From Myxococcota bacterium (GTDB lineage Bacteria; Myxococcota_C; UBA6777): DNA of 27,033 nt. Below the pieces are notes generated by a model. That model was given only the letters and a program-made list of their open reading frames with translations. It made no database searches and was not told the origin of the DNA. This document shows positions 14,933 to 23,166 of the stretch, piece after piece. How positions within the stretch are numbered: position 1 is the first letter of the stretch; each line of letters starts with the position of its first letter. The DNA lies in assembly GCA_023150835.1 (NCBI GenBank), contig JAKLKB010000154.1, forward strand, positions 1-27,033, given 5' to 3'. A program made the position numbers and the translations under genes.

Positions 14933-16537
14933 ATGACAGAACCGATCTTTCAGGCCCCTGTTTCGCAAGCCTCCATCTCGATCTCCGAGCAACCCAACAC
15001 CGCCCAAGCCGAAGAAAATGGGCGTCTGCGTGAACCCGCAACCATCGTCATCTTCGGCGCAAGCGGCGATCTCAGCCGCCGCAAACTGATCCCTGCGCTC
15101 TATCATCTCCATCAATCGGGCTTTTTGCCGCACAATATGGCCATCGTCGGCTTTTCTCGCACCGAGATATCCGATCACGCTTTCCGAGAACGGATGTGCG
15201 AAAGCCTCTGCGATAACGTCGAATCCCCCGATTCTTTGCCCCAACATCCCTTGATCCGCTCGCTTTATTACGTCGCTGGCGACAGCAACGATCCTGCCGC
15301 CTACCGCAACCTTCACGAACGGCTCAACCAGATCGAAGCCGAACGCGGTATGCCGGGACATCGCTTGTATTATCTGTCCGTTGCACCCGCTCTTTTTCCC
15401 TTTATCACACAACACCTCTCTGATGCAGGGATGATCTACGATCGCTCAGATGCCCGATGGTCGCGTGTCATCATCGAAAAACCTTTCGGCCACGATCTCC
15501 ACAGCGCCCAAGAACTCAACCGCACCATCACCCGCTATCTCGACGAAAGCCAGATCTACCGCATCGATCACTACCTCGGAAAAGAGACTGTTCAAAATAT
15601 CCTAACCTTCCGCTTTGGAAACTCGATCTTTGAGCCGCTGTTCAACCAAAAATACGTCGAACAGATCCAGATCACCGTCGCCGAAACCCTCGGAATGGAG
15701 GGGAAACGCGGCCATTATTACGATCAAGCCGGTGCGATGCGCGATATGGTGCAAAACCACATGATGCAGCTGCTCACCTTGATCGCGATGGAACCCCCAA
15801 GCGCCCTCGAAGCCAACGCCATCCGCGACGAAAAAGTCAAAGTCCTGCGTTCCCTCCTACCCCTGCGCGAAGAAGAAGTCCGCGAACACACCATCCGCGC
15901 ACAATACACCAGCGGCGCACACAACGACGTCACTGTCCCCGGCTTCCTCGAAGAAGAAGGCGTTGCCCCAGACAGCCGAACAGAAAGCTACGTCGCCATG
16001 CGCGTTCAAGTCGATAACTGGCGATGGGCCGGTGTTCCTTTCTTGTTGCGTACCGGAAAGCGACTCCACAAAAGGGTCAGCGAGATCGCTGTCTTTTTCA
16101 AAAAACCACCCCTCCAGTTCTTCCGCAAAGACAGCAACCCCAACCTCTGCTTGCTCGCGGATCGCCCCAAAGCCAACCAGCTGATCTTTCGCATCCAACC
16201 CGACGAAGGCATCTCCTTGACCTTCGCAAGCAAACGCCCCGGAATGAAGCTCGATCTCGAACAAGTCAATATGGACTTTTTCTATCGCCAAGCCTTTTCC
16301 GAACGCTCTCCCGAAGCCTACGAGCGCCTTCTCTTGGATGCTTTGCGTGGCGATGCTTCTTTGTTCACACGCTCCGACGAAGTCGAGTTTGCTTGGCGCT
16401 TTATCCACGCGATCCACCAAGGCTGGGCCGCAGATCCCCATCCTCCCGTTCATTACACCGCGTTCACCGATGGACCCCGCGAAGCCCGCCGCCTGACCGA
16501 TGGCATCGCCCCTTGGCGTCCCCTCCAACAGATGTAA
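14933..16537 (+). CDS. zwf: Glucose-6-phosphate 1-dehydrogenase
   Basis: This 534-residue enzyme oxidises glucose-6-phosphate to 6-phosphogluconolactone with NADP+ (or NAD+), the first step of the oxidative pentose phosphate pathway. Evidence is the nucleotide-binding GASGDLSRRK (from residue 42), EKPFGHD (182-188) and the active-site signature RIDHYLGKE (210-218) with catalytic His213 region. Collinear C-terminal family motifs such as VPFLLRTGKRL are also present. About 35 residues precede the Rossmann fold, a little longer than usual. ATG 14933 is chosen because the family start fits. The AAAGGA site is 12 nt away, which is rather far; an in-frame start at 14825 would add an atypical 36-residue leader. 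pgl follows after 82 nt and gnd lies further downstream, so the branch is encoded in pathway order. Confidence 0.96.
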   Translation: MTEPIFQAPVSQASISISEQPNTAQAEENGRLREPATIVIFGASGDLSRRKLIPALYHLHQSGFLPHNMAIVGFSRTEISDHAFRERMCESLCDNVESPDSLPQHPLIRSLYYVAGDSNDPAAYRNLHERLNQIEAERGMPGHRLYYLSVAPALFPFITQHLSDAGMIYDRSDARWSRVIIEKPFGHDLHSAQELNRTITRYLDESQIYRIDHYLGKETVQNILTFRFGNSIFEPLFNQKYVEQIQITVAETLGMEGKRGHYYDQAGAMRDMVQNHMMQLLTLIAMEPPSALEANAIRDEKVKVLRSLLPLREEEVREHTIRAQYTSGAHNDVTVPGFLEEEGVAPDSRTESYVAMRVQVDNWRWAGVPFLLRTGKRLHKRVSEIAVFFKKPPLQFFRKDSNPNLCLLADRPKANQLIFRIQPDEGISLTFASKRPGMKLDLEQVNMDFFYRQAFSERSPEAYERLLLDALRGDASLFTRSDEVEFAWRFIHAIHQGWAADPHPPVHYTAFTDGPREARRLTDGIAPWRPLQQM

Positions 16538-16619
16538 TCCTTGCATTCTCCGCACAAAGTCGCTACACATCCATCCGCGCAAGGAGCGCACAGTTGCTTT
16601 TTTGTTGGAGATTGTCTGC

Positions 16620-17372
16620 ATGACGCCCGCTATGCCTGTCACACGAAAGATCTTTCCCGACACCCATCCGCTTTTTTTAGCGATGGCCCAAGAGCTTCGC
16701 AGCCTTGTGCGCGAACATCGCGGAGAACGCCCGTTTTCCATCGCGCTTGCAGGGGGCTCGACCCCTCAGCGTTTTTACGAACAGCTTGTACGTCCTCCTT
16801 TCAAAGAGCAGATCCTCTGGAAACAAGTCGCTTTTTATTTTGGCGACGAGCGTTGCGTCTCCCCCGATCACGAAGACTCCAACTACCGCATGGCCCACCA
16901 AGCCCTTTTTACCCACGTCCCCGAAGCCCAAGTCTTTCGTATGGAAGCCGAAGCCCCCGATCTCGACGCCAGCGCCGCTGCCTACGAAGCCTTGATGCGA
17001 CAACATCTGATCCGCGATCAAGACCGCGCCCCCGTCTTTGATCTGGTGTTGCTTGGCATCGGAAACGATGGGCATACCGCTTCACTTTTTCCCCAAACCA
17101 CCGCCCTCCACGAACAAGAACATTGGGTCGTCGCCAACGACGTCCCTCAGCTTAACACGCGCCGCATGACCTTGACCTATCCCGTCCTCAACGCCGCACA
17201 GCGCGTCTGGATCTTGGCCACAGGCATCAGCAAACGCCACATCATCGCCGACTGCCTCCGCTCTCACACCCCCCAAACCGATGCCGCCCGTTGGCCGATC
17301 TTGGGTGTCCAACCCTCCTCGGGAAATCTGATCTGGTGGCTCGATCGCGACGCTGCTTCTCTCCTCGTCTAA
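16620..17372 (+). CDS. pgl: 6-phosphogluconolactonase (DevB type)
   Basis: This 250-residue protein hydrolyses 6-phosphogluconolactone to 6-phosphogluconate, the step between Zwf and Gnd. The DevB/SOL-type signatures are present: LAGGSTP (43-49), FGDERCV (74-80) and GIGNDGHTASLFP (146-158) with the usual Asp-Gly-His. Length is normal for the family. ATG 16620 has GGAG 9 nt upstream; a second ATG 12 nt inside is possible. It lies 82 nt behind zwf. Directly after its stop the DNA turns into short inverted-repeat elements that separate it from gnd by 1.3 kb. Confidence 0.95.
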   Translation: MTPAMPVTRKIFPDTHPLFLAMAQELRSLVREHRGERPFSIALAGGSTPQRFYEQLVRPPFKEQILWKQVAFYFGDERCVSPDHEDSNYRMAHQALFTHVPEAQVFRMEAEAPDLDASAAAYEALMRQHLIRDQDRAPVFDLVLLGIGNDGHTASLFPQTTALHEQEHWVVANDVPQLNTRRMTLTYPVLNAAQRVWILATGISKRHIIADCLRSHTPQTDAARWPILGVQPSSGNLIWWLDRDAASLLV

Positions 17373-17380
17373 GAGGGACA

Positions 17381-17485
17381 GTGATGTGTACACGAAGGAT
17401 CGTGCGTAGACGCCCTGTAATAGGGCAGCCACAGGGGGCTGCCCCTACACCGTTATGGTGACACCATGGGCGGATCTCCTCTTAT
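17381..17485 (-). repeat. Family A element, copy 1
   Basis: It starts 8 nt behind the pgl stop codon. It has the family core GTAGACGCCCTGTAATAGGG followed by the GGGCAGCC/GGCTGCCC hairpin, and the right end CGGATCTCCTCTTAT. The left terminal repeat is shortened. Confidence 0.75.
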
Positions 17486-17557
17486 ACGATATCTGAGTGA
17501 TGTGTACACGAAGGGTCGTGCGTAGACGCCCTGTAATAGGGCAGCCATAGGACTTTT
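17484..17557 (-). repeat. Family A element, copy 2 (truncated)
   Basis: It begins with ATACGATATCTGAGTGATG, overlapping the end of copy 1, and breaks off inside the core hairpin after GGGCAGCCATAGG. The following 28 nt are unrelated to the family. Confidence 0.7.
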
Positions 17558-17585
17558 TCGCGTTGGTTGCCATAAAATCATGCCC

Positions 17586-17665
17586 CGTAGACGCCCTGTA
17601 ATAGGGCAGCCACAGGGGGCTGCCCCTACACCGTTATGGCGACACCATGGGCGGATCTCCTATTA
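17586..17665 (-). repeat. Family A element, copy 3 (left-truncated)
   Basis: It starts at the core GTAGACGCCCTG and runs to the right end CGGATCTCCTATTA, where a 236-bp element is inserted. Confidence 0.7.
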
Positions 17666-17901
17666 GAGGGTGTTTGCGAAATAGCGAGATATTTTGGACT
17701 GGTACACAGAAACATCGGAGGAATGGACGTCTTGTGATGTCCCCTCTTATACGAAATCCGCCCGTTGCGTGATCGTAAAGAGGTAGGGGCAGCCCCCTGT
17801 GGCTGCCCGACAATCGGGCGATTCGCGAACCGCCCCTACATCATGCGATCATACATGACGCGGAGATATCGCGTTCAGATATCGCTGCTTTAGACACCCT
17901 C
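17666..17901. mobile_element. 236-bp MITE-like insertion with 3-bp target duplication
   Basis: The element runs from GAGGGTGTTTG to its inverted end ACACCCTC. It is flanked on both sides by TTA (17663-17665 and 17902-17904). The uninterrupted junction CTCCTATTATACGATATC is still present at 18012-18029, so the empty site can be read directly in this window. It encodes no transposase, so it must have been moved in trans. GAG-type ends and a TNA-type target resemble some IS5-family groups, but the family is not proven. A further copy of family A lies inside it. Confidence 0.75.
17749..17876 (+). repeat. Family A element, copy 4, nested and opposite in orientation
   Basis: ATACGAAATCCGCCC opens the element, followed by the GGGGCAGCC hairpin core and a diverged right end CGGAGATATCGCGT. 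It lies wholly within the 236-bp insertion. Confidence 0.65.
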
Positions 17902-17903
17902 TT

Positions 17904-18021
17904 ATACGATATCTGAGCGATGTGTACACGAAGGGTCGTGCGTAGACGCCCTGTAATAGGGCAGCCACAGGGGGCTGCCCCTACACCGTTATGGCGACAC
18001 CATGGGCGGATCTCCTATTAT
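17904..18021 (-). repeat. Family A element, copy 5
   Basis: A near-complete copy from ATACGATATCTGAGCGATG to CGGATCTCCTATTAT, with the intact core hairpin. It is joined head-to-tail to copy 6. Confidence 0.75.
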
Positions 18022-18131
18022 ACGATATCTGAGTGATGTGTACACGAAGGGTCGTGCGTAGACGCCCTGTAATAGGGCAGCCACAGGGGGCTGCCCCTAC
18101 ACTTTGTGATCACACAACGAGCGGCTCTCGT
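18020..18131 (-). repeat. Family A element, copy 6
   Basis: A near-complete copy from ATACGATATCTGAGTGATG to CTCTCGTAT. Its inner arm TTTGTGATCACACAACG matches the elements behind gnd. An ACACCCTCT motif follows at once, like the end of the 236-bp insertion. Confidence 0.75.
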
Positions 18132-18195
18132 ATTAGACACCCTCTACCCCCCACGCTTTCGGCCCGATTGATCACATCTTGATGGCGCAGTAGAT

Positions 18196-18317
18196 AAAAA
18201 ACCCCGCGTTCGCACCCGTCCAAGCGACAGAGTCGTCTGGTTGAAAAACACCTGTTCTCTTCGCCTACACAGGGTCAAGGGGGCCGCGACCCCTTGCGGG
18301 GCGTGGGGCAGCGCCCC
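18196..18317 (-). repeat. Dispersed repeat family B, copy 2
   Basis: A minus-oriented copy. On the plus strand it runs from AAAAAACCCCGCGTTCG to GGGGC-AGC-GCCCC (18305-18317). The 16-bp tandem array starts within its last bases. Confidence 0.75.
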
Positions 18318-18511
18318 ACAACAAAAAAGCCCCACAACAAAAAAGCCCCACAACAAAAAAGCCCCACAACAAAAAAGCCCCACAACAAAAAAGCCCCACA
18401 ACAAAAAAGCCCCACAACAAAAAAGCCCCACAACAAAAAAGCCCACAACAAAAAAGCCCACAACAAAAAAGCCCCACAACAAAAAAGCCCCACAACAAAA
18501 AAGCCCCACAA
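18314..18511. repeat. 16-bp tandem array growing from a family B element
   Basis: Twelve tandem units of CCCCACAACAAAAAAG plus a partial copy occur; two units are 15 bp (one C missing). The first CCCC belongs to the end of the adjacent family B element, so the array seems to have expanded from that end. All long ORFs here (poly-Gly/Phe/Cys/Val on the minus strand, Lys/Pro/Thr on the plus strand) are repeat artefacts. Confidence 0.9.
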
Positions 18512-18541
18512 ACGCCGAATCATTGCGATCGCCACAACGCC

Positions 18542-18570
18542 TTGACTTTTCCCCATCAAAAAGAGATACC
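18542..18570 (+). promoter_or_regulatory. Candidate sigma-70 promoter for gnd
   Basis: TTGACT (18542-18547) and GATACC (18565-18570) are spaced exactly 17 bp, about 107 bp ahead of the gnd start and just right of the tandem array. The -35 is strong and the -10 weak. It would let gnd be transcribed despite the repeats separating it from zwf-pgl. Confidence 0.35.
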
Positions 18571-18676
18571 GACCTGTCCTTTTCCGTCAAGCCGCATCAT
18601 CCCAGAGGGGCTGTTCCCATCGTGCGGCCTTGGAATTCTCACCGCACAGGGCTGTTTGACAGCCAGAGGAGGCGTC

Positions 18677-20101
18677 TTGAAAGCACAGATCGGGGTGATT
18701 GGTCTCGCTGTCATGGGTGAAAATATCGCGCTCAATATCGAGCGAAACGGGTTCCCCATCGCCGTCTACAACCGTAGCTACGACAAAACTGAGAAGTTCA
18801 TGGAGACTCGCGCCCAAGGCAAACAAGTGACCCCTGCGCGTACCTTGGAAGAATTGGTCGCCTCACTCGAAAGCCCACGACGGATCCTCTTGATGGTGCA
18901 AGCTGGAAAGCCAGTTGATGCGGTGATCGATAGCCTCAAGCCGTTGCTTGACAAGGGCGATATCATCATCGACGGCGGAAACAGCCACTATCCCGACACC
19001 GAGCGCCGCGCCGTTGAACTCGAAAAGGAAGGGCTGCGCTTCTTTGGAATGGGCGTCAGCGGCGGCGAAGAAGGCGCACTTTGGGGACCCAGTTTGATGC
19101 CGGGCGGCGACAAACAAACCTACACCTTGCTTGAACCCGTATTGCGAAAGATCGCAGCAAAAGCCGACGGTGAAGACTGTGTCACCTACGTTGGAGCCCG
19201 ATCTGCGGGCCACTTCGTTAAAATGGTACACAACGGCATCGAGTATGGCGATATGCAGCTGATCGCCGAGGCCTACGATATGTTGCGCTATGGTCTGCAA
19301 CTTTCTTCCCAAGAGATCGCCGAGATCTTCACTGCATGGAACCAAACTGAACTGCAATCCTACTTGATCGAGATCACCTCGCACATCGTCAATTTCCAAG
19401 ATGATCAGTCCGATGCTTCGGGTCTTTTGCTCGACAAGATCCTTGATAGCGCTGGCCAAAAAGGAACAGGCAAGTGGACGACCGTTGCGGCCCTCCAGAT
19501 CGGCATCCCCATCCCCACCATGACAGCGGCTGTCGATGCGCGCTTGTTGTCAGCCCAACTCAAAACCCGCGCAGCGATCCCCAACCAAACCGCCCTCACT
19601 TCCGCCCTCTCAGCCTCCGAGAAAAAAGAGCGCGTGGCCGCCATCCAAGCCGCTCTCTACGCCAGTAAGATCTGTTCCTATGCCCAAGGCTTTCACCTGA
19701 TCCAAGAAGCCTCCCACGAACAGCAATACGATATCCAACTCGACGAAACCGCCCGCATCTGGAAAGCGGGCTGCATTATCCGCGCTGGGTTCCTCGACAA
19801 GATCCGCTCCGCCTATGCCAAACAGCCCGATCTACCGCATCTTTTCCTTGATCCTAGCTTCGCTCGTGATCTCGACGAACGCGCCCCCGCATGGCGAAAC
19901 GTCGTCCAATGGGCCGCTCAATCCCGCATCCCCATGCCCGCCACATCCGTTTCGCTCGCTTACTACGACAGCCTACGCCGCGAACGCCTCCCCGCCAACC
20001 TGATCCAAGCCCAACGCGACTTCTTCGGTGCGCATACCTACCAACGCACCGACCGCGACGGCATCTTCCATACACAATGGCCTTCTCTGCTCCAAAAATA
20101 A
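18677..20101 (+). CDS. gnd: 6-phosphogluconate dehydrogenase, decarboxylating
   Basis: This 474-residue enzyme converts 6-phosphogluconate to ribulose-5-phosphate and CO2, making NADPH. Family signatures are the N-terminal dinucleotide site GLAVMGENIALN (from residue 9), SGGEEGALWGPSLMPGG (from 128), KMVHNGIEYGDMQ with catalytic Lys182 and Glu189, and GTGKWT. The C-terminal tail YQRTDRDGIFHTQWPS is characteristic of the long, homodimeric form. The start is read as TTG 18677 because AGAGGAGG lies 4 nt upstream and it gives the normal family length; the open frame reaches back to 18542 without a better start. It completes the zwf-pgl-gnd set. A family A element begins at the last base of its stop codon. 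Confidence 0.95.
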   Translation: MKAQIGVIGLAVMGENIALNIERNGFPIAVYNRSYDKTEKFMETRAQGKQVTPARTLEELVASLESPRRILLMVQAGKPVDAVIDSLKPLLDKGDIIIDGGNSHYPDTERRAVELEKEGLRFFGMGVSGGEEGALWGPSLMPGGDKQTYTLLEPVLRKIAAKADGEDCVTYVGARSAGHFVKMVHNGIEYGDMQLIAEAYDMLRYGLQLSSQEIAEIFTAWNQTELQSYLIEITSHIVNFQDDQSDASGLLLDKILDSAGQKGTGKWTTVAALQIGIPIPTMTAAVDARLLSAQLKTRAAIPNQTALTSALSASEKKERVAAIQAALYASKICSYAQGFHLIQEASHEQQYDIQLDETARIWKAGCIIRAGFLDKIRSAYAKQPDLPHLFLDPSFARDLDERAPAWRNVVQWAAQSRIPMPATSVSLAYYDSLRRERLPANLIQAQRDFFGAHTYQRTDRDGIFHTQWPSLLQK

Positions 20102-20215
20102 TACGAGATCCGCCCGTTGTGTGATCGTAAAAACGTAGGGGCAGCCCCCTGTGGCTGCCCAAGAATCGGGCGTCTACGTACTATCTTACGATCACACATC
20201 ACTCGGATATCGTAT
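20101..20215 (+). mobile_element. Complete family A MITE-like element, copy 7
   Basis: A 115-bp element with terminal repeats ATACGAGATCCG (20101-20112) and CGGATATCGTAT (20204-20215). Subterminal arms are TGTGTGATCGTAA and TTACGATCACACA, and the central hairpin is GGGCAGCC/GGCTGCCC. Its first base is the last base of the gnd stop codon. The hairpin may help end gnd transcription. Confidence 0.8.
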
Positions 20216-20216
20216 C

Positions 20217-20331
20217 ATACGAGATCCGCCCATCGTGTTACCGTAACGGTGTAGGGGCAGCCCCCTGTGGCTGCCCAAGAATCGGGCGTCTACGTACTAT
20301 CTTACGATCACACATCACTCGGATATCGTAT
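20217..20331 (+). mobile_element. Complete family A MITE-like element, copy 8
   Basis: A second 115-bp element in the same orientation, one base after copy 7. It has identical terminal repeats and a nearly identical right half. The left arm differs (CCCATCGTGTTACCGTAACGG), so the two are not a very recent duplication of the whole unit. Confidence 0.8.
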
Positions 20332-20364
20332 AAGATCGAATAATTCGGTTTCATGCGATTTTGT

Positions 20365-20485
20365 GGGGCTTTGCCCCACGCCCCACCATAGACGATCGCC
20401 CCTTGACCCCGTGTCGGCGAAGAGAACAGGCGTTTTTCACACAAACGACTGCATCGCTTGGCAGGCTGCGAACACGGGGTTTTTG
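20365..20485 (+). repeat. Dispersed repeat family B, copy 4
   Basis: A full copy from GGGGC-TTT-GCCCC to AACACGGGGTTTTT, with CCCCGTGT at 20407-20414 pairing with ACACGGGG. It lies between gnd and the convergent OmpA-type gene. Its T-run end could act as a terminator for plus-strand transcripts. Confidence 0.75.
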
Positions 20486-20510
20486 TAGAACGACGTTGCT
20501 CTCTTCGTGT

Positions 20511-22676
20511 TCACAAGCCGTTGATCGCCAAGGAAGCCCATGTATTGAGGCGGCTGCGGCGTTTGGTGGTAGGGGAGATCGTGATCCGTGCGGCATCGAC
20601 TTTGTATTTGACGAGCAGATCGCGGATCAACGTGGCGGCTTTTTGACTGCGCCCGAGTACCCATGCTTTGTTGGTGCGGTGCGTTGTGGTGGCTGTGATG
20701 GTAAGGGTCGTCTGGGGGCGGCTGCGTAAGATGGACGCGACTTGCCACAAGATCCGTTTGAACTTCGGAGACATCCGTACTTTTCGACCAAAGTTCAGCG
20801 AGCCGCGAATGCGCAACTGCCCACGCTGAATCCAAGCGTATACCCGCTTGGGACAACCTCGACGGGATCGCGGCCCACGCAGATCAGGGCAACGATCGCG
20901 GCTATCAGGGACGTTATCGCCATCGCGATCATCGGGTTTTCCCCAATCATCGGCGGAGTTTGATGATGGAGTCATTCGGGCAACAGTAGTGTCACGACGG
21001 GTCGATGGTTCTTGGCGAACGACAGTCGCGTCACGAGACAGCGGGGGATCGCGGCGTTTTTTGGGGGGACAGCCTTGGTTTTCGATCGGCCCGGGTTCGT
21101 TGGGACAACGATCTTGCGGATCGATGATGCCGTCGTTGTCGCTATCGGGCCAAGGGCAGCCTTGGTTTTCACGTGGCCCTTTTTCACGAGGACAACGATC
21201 TTCGCGGTCACTCAGGCCGTCGCCATCGCTGTCTGGGGACTCATCTCCAACAGACCAAGGCGCCCACACGATGCCCAAAAATCCCCGAAACCTCGGGCTT
21301 CCATATCCGCCAATAATCCCGATCCCCACCCCCAACGATATCCCCAACCGATGCCCCTCGCTCGGAAAGAATCGCGCACCAAGCATCGCACCAAGCGGCG
21401 ATCGATCCGAGGCAACACCACCAGAAAGCCCGACCACACCGTTGAGATCAAAGATCGCTTCAAAACGATCGGGGACGATCTCGACACTCAAGGCCCCGTT
21501 GTATAGGACTTCATGCCCGATCTTCATTCCCAAAAGATCAGTTTCGGGATGGTAGCGATAACCCACTTCGAGCGCCCAGCGCAGCGCATGACGCCCCAAA
21601 AGATGCGAACGCCCCAAGATCGCCGTCGCACCGCCACTTACACCACCTTCTCCGTTCAAACGGGCGGCATTTCCTGTGGGAACGCCCAGATAGGGCAACA
21701 ACGCCAGATCGATCCCAAATGACTGTTGCTTGAGTAATTGAAGCCGTGTGCGGATCCGCAGATCTCCCATCGCAAATCCCGAAAGCTCCCGTCCTGAGGC
21801 CGTCTCCAACACATCCAACACGGGCATCCGTCCCACTTGGGTCAAGCTCATCGGCAACGTCAGCCCGATATCCAACCAAGACAACAGCCCCAGCCCGATC
21901 TGGAGATCTCCCCCGAGCTGGTGGCTCATCAACGCTTGTTCTTGCCCTGTCACCGAAGACACCAAAAACAGCGGATCGAGCGAATAGTGCATCCAAAAAC
22001 CCACCGCAAGTTTCCATTGTCCCAGACTCGACGAGGCGTGGGTTTGGAAAAATCCCTTGGGATCACCATCAGGCCGAAACTGTTGCAGTTGAAACGCGGT
22101 GTAGCGGTTCGGATCGCTTTGCGCCCATGCGCCTTCCTTCACCACGCCCTCACCCAGCCACACACCCACAATCAAACACACCAAGATCCCGTACCTTCGG
22201 ATCACTCGACGCCATCCCAGAAGAATCCACAGCAAACAACAGAACATATACACCTCGATATCACCCATCGATACGGCACAACCAAAGCCTTTCGGGCGAA
22301 ATTGAAGGGGATTTGCAGATCCGCCATCTTTGCCCGCCCCCTCCGGCACGGCTTCGACCGAACCTTCCTCGGGTTTGGGACAACCTTCGTCCGTCTGGCC
22401 GTTGCAGTTGTTGTCTACACCATCACCACACCACTCTTCTGCCGCTGGCAGGATCTGCCCGATACACGGACCCCACACACCACCCGAACAACGGCGCTGC
22501 CCTGCTTGGCATTCTCCGATCCCCAAGGTCCCTGTGGCTCCTTGGTAGCAGCTTTCTTCGGCACCTTCTTGACAGCTTTGTGCGTAAACCTGCCCCTCAT
22601 GGCCGATACACCACCCCGCAAACCAACAACACAGCGCCACACCCAACAACATTCTTCTCAACGATCCGCTCCACAC
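20511..22676 (-). CDS. MopE-like Cys-rich module fused to TSP3/OmpA outer-membrane protein
   Basis: The 721-residue frame holds what look like two exported proteins. Residues 1-34 are a signal peptide. Residues 35-100 are a Cys-rich MopE-like module ending in DGVDNNCNGQTDEGC. Residues 132-161 have a GC-hydrophobic-RRVIRR shape like a C-terminal sorting tail. Directly after it, 158-186 form a second signal peptide ending in GAWAQ. Residues 190-475 look like an outer-membrane beta-barrel. Three thrombospondin type-3 calcium repeats follow (from 482, 511 and 582, each ending in a GCP), then an OmpA-like C-terminal domain (about 612-705) with NKAWVLGRSQKA. GTG 22676 is the longest start; TTG 22661 has GGAG 7 nt upstream and may be the true one. 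The barrel part could also start separately at GTG 22205. It is probably an envelope anchor to peptidoglycan. Confidence 0.75.
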   Translation of the reverse strand: MWSGSLRRMLLGVALCCWFAGWCIGHEGQVYAQSCQEGAEESCYQGATGTLGIGECQAGQRRCSGGVWGPCIGQILPAAEEWCGDGVDNNCNGQTDEGCPKPEEGSVEAVPEGAGKDGGSANPLQFRPKGFGCAVSMGDIEVYMFCCLLWILLGWRRVIRRYGILVCLIVGVWLGEGVVKEGAWAQSDPNRYTAFQLQQFRPDGDPKGFFQTHASSSLGQWKLAVGFWMHYSLDPLFLVSSVTGQEQALMSHQLGGDLQIGLGLLSWLDIGLTLPMSLTQVGRMPVLDVLETASGRELSGFAMGDLRIRTRLQLLKQQSFGIDLALLPYLGVPTGNAARLNGEGGVSGGATAILGRSHLLGRHALRWALEVGYRYHPETDLLGMKIGHEVLYNGALSVEIVPDRFEAIFDLNGVVGLSGGVASDRSPLGAMLGARFFPSEGHRLGISLGVGIGIIGGYGSPRFRGFLGIVWAPWSVGDESPDSDGDGLSDREDRCPREKGPRENQGCPWPDSDNDGIIDPQDRCPNEPGPIENQGCPPKKRRDPPLSRDATVVRQEPSTRRDTTVARMTPSSNSADDWGKPDDRDGDNVPDSRDRCPDLRGPRSRRGCPKRVYAWIQRGQLRIRGSLNFGRKVRMSPKFKRILWQVASILRSRPQTTLTITATTTHRTNKAWVLGRSQKAATLIRDLLVKYKVDAARITISPTTKRRSRLNTWASLAINGL

Positions 22677-22796
22677 CTTCGCTTCTCTCCCAAAAAACCA
22701 AACAGCGCCGCGCAGTCTAGCACAACTTTTTCCCCCAAAGCGATATCCCTCGCTAGACTTGCTTCACTCGGATACTTTTCTTTTGGATAGCGTTGG

Positions 22797-22984
22797 GGGG
22801 GCTTTGCCACACCCCACCATAGACTGTCGCCCCTTGACTGTCGTGTCTCCTCCACCCACCCAGAGCTTCGCCCTCGCCCCACCATAGACTGTCGCCCCTT
22901 GACCCCATGTTTGGCGGGACAAACAGGCGTTTTTTTACCCAACAGCGCTGCCGCTTGATGTGTCACGAACGCGGGGGCTTTTGG
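22797..22984 (+). repeat. Dispersed repeat family B, copy 5, with internal duplication
   Basis: The left half occurs twice: CCCCACCATAGACTGTCGCC appears at about 22814 and 22877. The right half, to GAACGCGGGGGCTTTT, appears once. The terminal pair is diverged (CCCCATGTTT against GAACGCGGGGG). It fills most of the 490-bp gap between the divergent OmpA-type and peptidase genes. Confidence 0.65.
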
Positions 22985-23166
22985 AACACAGCACCGCCCT
23001 GCTTCCTCCTTAAAGGATGGCTTCTCGTCTTTCCTTTGGATCTGGTTCAGAGCCACCAAGCAGAGTGGTTTTTTTGCTTGACATCTGGCGCTCCCTTCGC
23101 AAGGATAACCCCCCCTAGATGCGGCCTTTGCAACGCGGACAACCACCACAACACAAGGAACGTGTG

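Noticed and set aside
18144-18590. Minus-strand Gly/Phe/Cys/Val-rich membrane protein
   Set aside because: It is the translation of the 16-bp tandem array and the adjoining family B element.
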